Origin: a bacterium
GTDB lineage: Bacteria; Eremiobacterota; Eremiobacteria; Baltobacterales; Baltobacteraceae
Assembly: GCA_021781095.1 (NCBI GenBank)
Contig: JAJXXM010000460.1
Location: 1-18,008 of the forward strand
DNA: 18,008 nucleotides
Reading direction: 5' to 3'
Part shown: piece by piece, positions 13,710 to 18,008 of the stretch
Numbering within the stretch: the first letter of the stretch is position 1
How the letters are laid out: every line of letters begins with the position of its first letter
Made by a program: the position numbers and the translations under genes
Notes under the pieces: model-generated
What the model saw: the letters and a program-made list of their open reading frames with translations, nothing else
What the model was told of the DNA's origin: nothing
Databases searched by the model: none

Positions 13710-14086
13710 TGCTTCCGGCGCTCGGCGTCTCGCTCTCGGTCCTTGCGGCGTGCGCCCTGTTGGGGATCGGCGCGCTCGCGCTGCTCGCTCCCGAGCGGCT
13801 CGCCGAGGCCTACGGCCTCCCGGTGCGCGAGGGAAACGCGCTGGGTTTCGTCCGAGCGACCGGGGCGCGCGACGCAATTCTCGGTGCCGCGATCCTCGCG
13901 GTCGCGCTGCGGCACGACCCGTTCGAACTTGCGATCTTCGCGGCGCTCGGCATCCTGCTCTCGGCGTTCGATCTCGCGATCGCCTACACGCATCTGCGCC
14001 GGATCCGTCCCGAACTGCTCGCCCATCTCGGGGGCGCCGTCGGGTTTTCGGTGCTCCTCATTATTCTAATCGCTGAATTGCGATAG
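13709..14086 (+). CDS. Small integral membrane protein, DUF4267-like
   Basis: The product is 125 residues from ATG 13709, which shares an A with the FAH stop codon (TGATG). Four hydrophobic segments are visible at about 5-27, 55-70, 72-92 and 106-122. Between the first and second lies APERLAEAYGLP and then GFVRATGARDAILGAAILAVALR. The ARD (arginine, then an acidic residue) between helices and the GLP turn are typical of DUF4267-type small membrane proteins, whose role is unknown. A longer frame from 13370 is only antiparallel shadowing within the FAH gene. It is the last gene before the transhydrogenase genes, 32 nt upstream of them. Confidence 0.75.
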   Translation: MLPALGVSLSVLAACALLGIGALALLAPERLAEAYGLPVREGNALGFVRATGARDAILGAAILAVALRHDPFELAIFAALGILLSAFDLAIAYTHLRRIRPELLAHLGGAVGFSVLLIILIAELR

Positions 14087-14118
14087 GAGTCGCTACGCGG
14101 GAGCCGTATGCCCCGCAG

Positions 14119-15237
14119 ATGATACTTGCCGTACCGCGTGAGAGCGCCGAGCGCGAACGCCGTGTCGCGCTCGTTCCCGAAAGCGTCTCAAAATTTAAGA
14201 AACTCGGACTGGAAATTCACGTACAGCGCGATGCCGGTCGCGCCGCTTCTTTTCCGGACTCCGCTTACGAATCCGCCGGCGCTCGAATCGTTGCCGACGA
14301 AAACGAACTCCTTTCTTCGGCCGACGCGCTCCTCTGCGTCGCTCGGCCGACCGAAGCTCACATCGCGCGCCTCAAAAAAGGCGCGCTTCTCGTAGGTTTC
14401 CTCGATCCGCTCGGCGACCCGGCGTACGCCGCGCGCTTGGCCTCCGCCGGCATCGAAGCGCTCGCGGTTGAAAAAATACCGCGCATCACGCGCGCACAGA
14501 GTATGGACGCGCTCTCCTCGCAGAGTAATATCGCCGGATATAAAGCGGTCTTACTCGCGGCGAGCGCGCTGCCGAAATTCTTCCCCATGCTCACCACCGC
14601 GGCGGGAACGATTCCGCCGGCGAAGGCGCTCGTTCTCGGTGCCGGCGTCGCCGGTCTCCAGGCGATCGCTACGGCGCGCCGCCTCGGCGCGGTCGTCAGC
14701 GGCTACGACGTTCGCGCGGTGGTGCGCGAACAAGTGCAATCGCTCGGCGCGAAGTTTCTCGAATTCGATCTCGGGGAGAGCGCCGAAGGCTCCGGCGGTT
14801 ACGCCAAGGAGCTCAGCGCCGAACAACAGCAGCGACAGCGCGAGTGGATGGTCCAGCAGATCGGCAACAACGACGTCGTGATTACGACCGCACTCGTCCC
14901 GGGACGCCGGGCGCCGATCCTCATCACCGAAGCGGCGGTCGCCGCGATGTCTCCGGGGAGCGTCATCGTCGATCTCGCCGCCGAAGCGGGCGGAAACTGC
15001 GCGCTGACCAAACCCGATGAAATCGTGTTCACCGAGAACGGCGTGCAGATTATCGGCACCACGAACCTGCCCGCCACGATGCCCTATAACGCGAGTCAAC
15101 TCTACTCGCGTAACTTGTTCGCCCTGCTTTCGCCGTTTGCGAAGGACGGTACGCTCGCTCTCGATTACAAAGACGATGTCATCGTAGGCGCCTGTATCGT
15201 CCACGACGGCACTTCACTGATTGGAGCGACGCCGTGA
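14119..15237 (+). CDS. pntA1: NAD(P) transhydrogenase, NAD-binding alpha-1 subunit
   Basis: The 372-residue product is the soluble NAD(H)-binding domain I of the proton-translocating transhydrogenase, encoded as a separate subunit as in Rhodospirillum. It transfers hydride between NADH and the NADP-binding subunit, driven by the proton gradient. The motif RAQSMDALSSQSNIAGY (125-141) is the RQD loop region, and VLGAGVAGLQAIATARRLGA (172-191) is the Rossmann nucleotide loop followed by GYDVR (Asp197), which fits NAD rather than NADP. Alanine dehydrogenase is the close relative, but the downstream membrane subunits settle the identity. The gene overlaps the next by 4 nt (GTGA). Confidence 0.97.
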   Translation: MILAVPRESAERERRVALVPESVSKFKKLGLEIHVQRDAGRAASFPDSAYESAGARIVADENELLSSADALLCVARPTEAHIARLKKGALLVGFLDPLGDPAYAARLASAGIEALAVEKIPRITRAQSMDALSSQSNIAGYKAVLLAASALPKFFPMLTTAAGTIPPAKALVLGAGVAGLQAIATARRLGAVVSGYDVRAVVREQVQSLGAKFLEFDLGESAEGSGGYAKELSAEQQQRQREWMVQQIGNNDVVITTALVPGRRAPILITEAAVAAMSPGSVIVDLAAEAGGNCALTKPDEIVFTENGVQIIGTTNLPATMPYNASQLYSRNLFALLSPFAKDGTLALDYKDDVIVGACIVHDGTSLIGATP

Positions 15238-15548
15238 ACGATATCGCGCATTTAATTCAACTCCTGACCGTCCTGTTGTTGGCGGTCTTCGTCGGTTTCG
15301 AGGTGATCTCGAAGGTTCCCACGACGCTGCACACGCCCCTCATGTCGGCGACCAATGCGATTCACGGAATCGTTTTCATCGGCGCGATCGTGGTGGTCGG
15401 CGCGCTCTTCGCCGGGCCGACCTCGCCGCTTTTAGCGGTGATCAGCGTCGCCGCACTCACGCTCGGAGCGATCAACGTCTTCGGCGGCTTTGCGGTGACC
15501 GAACGAATGTTGCAGATGTTTAAGAAGAAAGAGGGCCCGCGTTCATGA
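15234..15548 (+). CDS. pntA2: NAD(P) transhydrogenase, membrane alpha-2 subunit
   Basis: The 104-residue product starts with GTG 15234 inside the end of pntA1. It is the short membrane subunit that carries the C-terminal helices of the E. coli PntA protein. Hydrophobic segments lie at about 6-24, 42-60 and 65-87. The stretch FEVISKVPTTLHTPLMSATNAIHG (spread over 22-45) is the family's conserved loop, with the charged cytoplasmic tail ERMLQMFKKKEG at the end. It assembles with the beta subunit into the proton channel. The gene overlaps pntB by 4 nt (ATGA), so expression is coupled. Confidence 0.96.
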   Translation: MNDIAHLIQLLTVLLLAVFVGFEVISKVPTTLHTPLMSATNAIHGIVFIGAIVVVGALFAGPTSPLLAVISVAALTLGAINVFGGFAVTERMLQMFKKKEGPRS

Positions 15549-16936
15549 GCATCGCGCTAAGCCTTGCAAATTTGGTTGCGGTCGCACTCTTCATCTACGG
15601 TCTCCACCAACTGAATACTCCGCCGACGGCGCGGGCGGGCAACCGCCTCGCGATGGTCGGCATGGCGATCGCGCTGGTCTCCTCGCTCGTTCAGACCCAA
15701 GGTATCGGCTGGTGGGCGATCCTCGTCGGCGTGATTCTCGGCGGCGCGATCGGCATCGTCGCCGCACTGCGCGTGAAGATGACCGCAATGCCGCAGATGG
15801 TCGCGCTCTATAACGGCGCGGGCGGCGGCGCGGCGGCGTTGATTTCGACGCTGGAATTTTTCGTGCTCGCGAGCGGCAACGGCGAGAACGCGGTCGTCTC
15901 GGTCTCGTTGGTGCTCTCGGCGATCATCGGTTGCCTGAGCTTCGCGGGCTCGATCATCGCGTTTCTCAAACTTCAAGAACTCATGACCGGCCGGCCGATC
16001 ACCTACCCCGGGCAACAGGTGGTGAACGCCGTGATCTTGCTGGCGATTCTCGGGCTCGCGGGGTGGTTTATCGCGACGCTGGGAACGATGCCGGTACTCG
16101 CCTTCCTCGGATTGCTGCTCTGCTCGCTGCTGCTCGGCGTCCTCTTCGTGCTGCCGATCGGCGGCGCGGATATGCCGGTGGTCATTTCGTTGCTCAACTC
16201 GTTCACCGGCCTCGCCGTCGCCGTGACGGGCTTCGAAATTAACTCGACGCTCCTCATCATCTGCGGCGCGCTCGTCGGTGCGAGCGGTACGTTGCTCACC
16301 GTGATGATGGGCAAGGCGATGAATCGTCCGCTCACCAACGTCCTCTTCGGTGCCTTCGGCTCCGGCGGCGGCAGCGAACCCGCTGCGGGAAGCGGCGGCC
16401 CGCAACAGATCCGCAGTGCGAGCGCCGACGACGTCGCGATCATGTTGGCGTACGCCTCGAAAGTCATCTTCGTTCCCGGGTACGGCATGGCGGTCGCGCA
16501 AGCGCAGCATTCGGTGAAAGCGCTCGGCGATCAATTGGAAAAACGCGGCGTGAAAGTGCTCTACGCCATCCATCCCGTCGCCGGCCGCATGCCGGGGCAC
16601 ATGAACGTTCTGCTCGCGGAATCGAACGTTCCTTACGAGCAGCTCCTCGATATGGAGGATGCGAACCCCGAGTTCCCGACCACCGACGTCGCGTTGGTCA
16701 TCGGCGCGAACGACGTCACCAACCCGGCGGCGCGGAACGTGAAGAGTTCGCCGATTTATGGGATGCCGATTCTCGATGTCGATAAGGCGGCGAACGTTAT
16801 CGTGCTCAAGCGTTCGATGCGCTCGGGATTCGCGGGCATCGACAACCCGCTCTACGAGATGCCGAACACGTCGATGCTCTTCGGCGATGCTAAGGCGAGC
16901 GTCGACGCGCTCACCGCGGCGGTCAAGGCACTCTAG
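15545..16936 (+). CDS. pntB: NAD(P) transhydrogenase, beta subunit
   Basis: The 463-residue product is full length for PntB. Residues 1-265 are hydrophobic (about eight or nine helices, including the GAGGGAAAL turn at 91-99) and form the membrane channel. Residues 285-463 are the NADP(H)-binding domain III: VIFVPGYGMAVAQAQHSVK (308-324), AIHPVAGRMPGHMNVLLAE (341-359), VIGANDVTNPAAR (385-397) and GIDNPLYEMPNTSMLFGDAK (431-450). With pntA1 and pntA2 it forms the enzyme that uses the proton gradient to make NADPH from NADH. All signature regions are present. The next gene starts 3 nt after the stop. Confidence 0.97.
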   Translation: MSIALSLANLVAVALFIYGLHQLNTPPTARAGNRLAMVGMAIALVSSLVQTQGIGWWAILVGVILGGAIGIVAALRVKMTAMPQMVALYNGAGGGAAALISTLEFFVLASGNGENAVVSVSLVLSAIIGCLSFAGSIIAFLKLQELMTGRPITYPGQQVVNAVILLAILGLAGWFIATLGTMPVLAFLGLLLCSLLLGVLFVLPIGGADMPVVISLLNSFTGLAVAVTGFEINSTLLIICGALVGASGTLLTVMMGKAMNRPLTNVLFGAFGSGGGSEPAAGSGGPQQIRSASADDVAIMLAYASKVIFVPGYGMAVAQAQHSVKALGDQLEKRGVKVLYAIHPVAGRMPGHMNVLLAESNVPYEQLLDMEDANPEFPTTDVALVIGANDVTNPAARNVKSSPIYGMPILDVDKAANVIVLKRSMRSGFAGIDNPLYEMPNTSMLFGDAKASVDALTAAVKAL

Positions 16937-16939
16937 GCG

Positions 16940-18008
16940 ATGCTGCGAGCGTCACGATTACTGCTCCCGTTCGTCGTGGCGCTCGCGCTGTTCGGCAACG
17001 CGGCCGCCGCAGCCGGCACGGCCGCATCGCCGGTCACCTACGTCGACCCGTTCGTCGGAACGTCGGGAACGCCGGTCGGCGGCCCGATCGACGATTTTCC
17101 CGGTGCCGACGTGCCGTTCGGCATGCTGCAATGGAGCCCCGACACGCCTTCGCAGAACGCGGGCGGCGGCTACGAATTCAACGACACCACGATCACCGGG
17201 TTGAGCCTCACGCACCTCAGCGGGCCGGGCTGCAATGTGTTCGGCGATTTCGCCGTGTTGCCGCTCGTCGGCGCGCCGCCCGCCGCGCTGCAAGGGCTCG
17301 CGCAGCCGTATTCCCACGAGGGTGAAATTGCGGTACCCGGGTATTATGCGGTCACGCTCGGCAAGCCCGGTATCCGTGCCGAACTCACCGTGACCTCGCG
17401 TAGCGGCCTCGCGCGCTTTACCTTTCCGCAGACGCACGACGCACTGCTCACCGTCAATCCCGCCTCCGATCAAGCCGGCGTCGGCGACGCGAGCGTTCGC
17501 ATCGTCGGTACGAACGCGCTCGTCGCGAGCGCTCGGAGCGGGCATTTCTGCGGTATGCCCGACCGCTTCACCATCTACATGGCGGCACGATTCAACCGCC
17601 CGTTCGCGGCCTCGGGGCTCTATGAAAACGGTCGCGGCCGGAAGGCGGGTGCGTGGTTCCGTTTCGACGCCGCACGACGACGCGATGTGCGCATGCAAGT
17701 GGCGATCTCGTTCGTTAGCTCGCGCGGCGCGTGGCGAAACCTTCGCGCATCGGCGCGCTCCTGGAGTATCGTCGGCGTCCGCGATCGTGCGCTCGAGCGC
17801 TGGAACCGCGCCCTCGGGCGCGTGCGCGTCTCCGGCGGCAGCAACGAAAACCTCCGGACATTTTACAGCGCGCTCTATCACACGATGCTCCATCCGAATC
17901 TCTTTAGCGACGTCGACGGGCGCTATCGCGGCTTCGACGGAAAAATCCATCGCGTCGCACCGGGACACGCATTTTACGCCAATTTCTCGGATTGGGATAT
18001 CTATCGCA
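16940..18008 (+). CDS. GH92 family glycosidase, N-terminal half, cut by the window edge
   Basis: The frame opens at ATG 16940 and stays open to the last base (356 codons), so the C-terminal part is missing. A signal peptide covers about 1-26 (LLLPFVVALALFGNAAAA). The mature start PVTYVDPFVGTSG (31-43), FPGADVPFGMLQWSPDTP (53-70), GLSLTHLSGPGCNVFGD (87-103), SHEGEIAVPGYYAVTL (125-140), FTFP and, late, LRTFYSALYHTMLHPNLFSD (305-324) and FYANFSDWDIYR (345-356) are the usual GH92 blocks. The family comprises exo-acting, Ca-dependent alpha-mannosidases that cut mannans and N-glycans outside the cytoplasm. The catalytic acid and base lie beyond the window, so activity cannot be judged. It starts 3 nt after pntB. 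Confidence 0.94.
   Translation, partial: MLRASRLLLPFVVALALFGNAAAAAGTAASPVTYVDPFVGTSGTPVGGPIDDFPGADVPFGMLQWSPDTPSQNAGGGYEFNDTTITGLSLTHLSGPGCNVFGDFAVLPLVGAPPAALQGLAQPYSHEGEIAVPGYYAVTLGKPGIRAELTVTSRSGLARFTFPQTHDALLTVNPASDQAGVGDASVRIVGTNALVASARSGHFCGMPDRFTIYMAARFNRPFAASGLYENGRGRKAGAWFRFDAARRRDVRMQVAISFVSSRGAWRNLRASARSWSIVGVRDRALERWNRALGRVRVSGGSNENLRTFYSALYHTMLHPNLFSDVDGRYRGFDGKIHRVAPGHAFYANFSDWDIYR

Noticed and set aside
14087..14118. Hairpin in the gap before pntA1
   Set aside because: GCGGG and CCCGC can pair over a 10-nt loop, but five base pairs without a T-run are expected by chance at this GC content.
15557..16600. 347-codon open frame on the - strand opposite pntB
   Set aside because: It is rich in His, Arg, Glu and Asp with no recognisable fold, and lies antisense to a well-conserved gene.
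16958..17968. 336-codon open frame on the - strand opposite the GH92 gene
   Set aside because: The + strand reads as GH92 throughout, with conserved blocks; the antisense frame has no recognisable motif.

Overview
The window is GC-rich bacterial DNA, almost fully coding, with very short intergenic gaps and many stop/start overlaps. An LptC-like protein, a lipoprotein and a possible TonB C-terminal-like domain suggest a cell with an outer membrane. The gene order polA, DUF192, mutM, rpsA, coaE mixes arrangements known from Firmicutes (polA-mutM-coaE) and mycobacteria (polA-rpsA-coaE). Together with the base composition and palindromic repeats this would fit Candidatus Eremiobacterota (WPS-2) or a related uncultured phylum. 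That placement is a guess from overall look, with no marker-gene comparison behind it.

Layout. Positions 1-505 hold an ordered array of REP-like palindromic units, both direct and inverted, and no credible gene. On the + strand follow an LptC-like protein and a small lipoprotein. A KGG-repeat stress protein lies on the - strand, divergent from a shortened D-aminoacylase-type amidohydrolase and a secreted BsuPI-domain protein on the + strand. From 12113 back to 3977 the - strand carries one long gene train: an exported A2M-like (macroglobulin-fold) protein, polA, a DUF192 protein, mutM, rpsA and coaE. The first three genes overlap by a few bases. On the + strand from 12174 come an exported protein with a possible TonB-C-like domain, a 57-residue zinc-ribbon protein, a fumarylacetoacetate-hydrolase-family enzyme and a DUF4267-like membrane protein. 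After these come the three-gene proton-translocating transhydrogenase (pntA1, pntA2, pntB) and the first half of a GH92 glycosidase that runs off the right edge.

How the genes relate. polA and mutM are base-excision-repair partners; rpsA and coaE are housekeeping genes that often travel with them. The transhydrogenase subunits overlap by 4 bases each and make one membrane machine that links the NAD(H)/NADP(H) pools to the proton gradient. The most striking local observation is that rpsA has no ATG, GTG or TTG start in any position that would preserve its first S1 domain. The best placed start is an ATC codon behind an AGGA motif and an A-rich leader. I saw no CRISPR array, insertion sequence, tRNA, rRNA or prophage gene.
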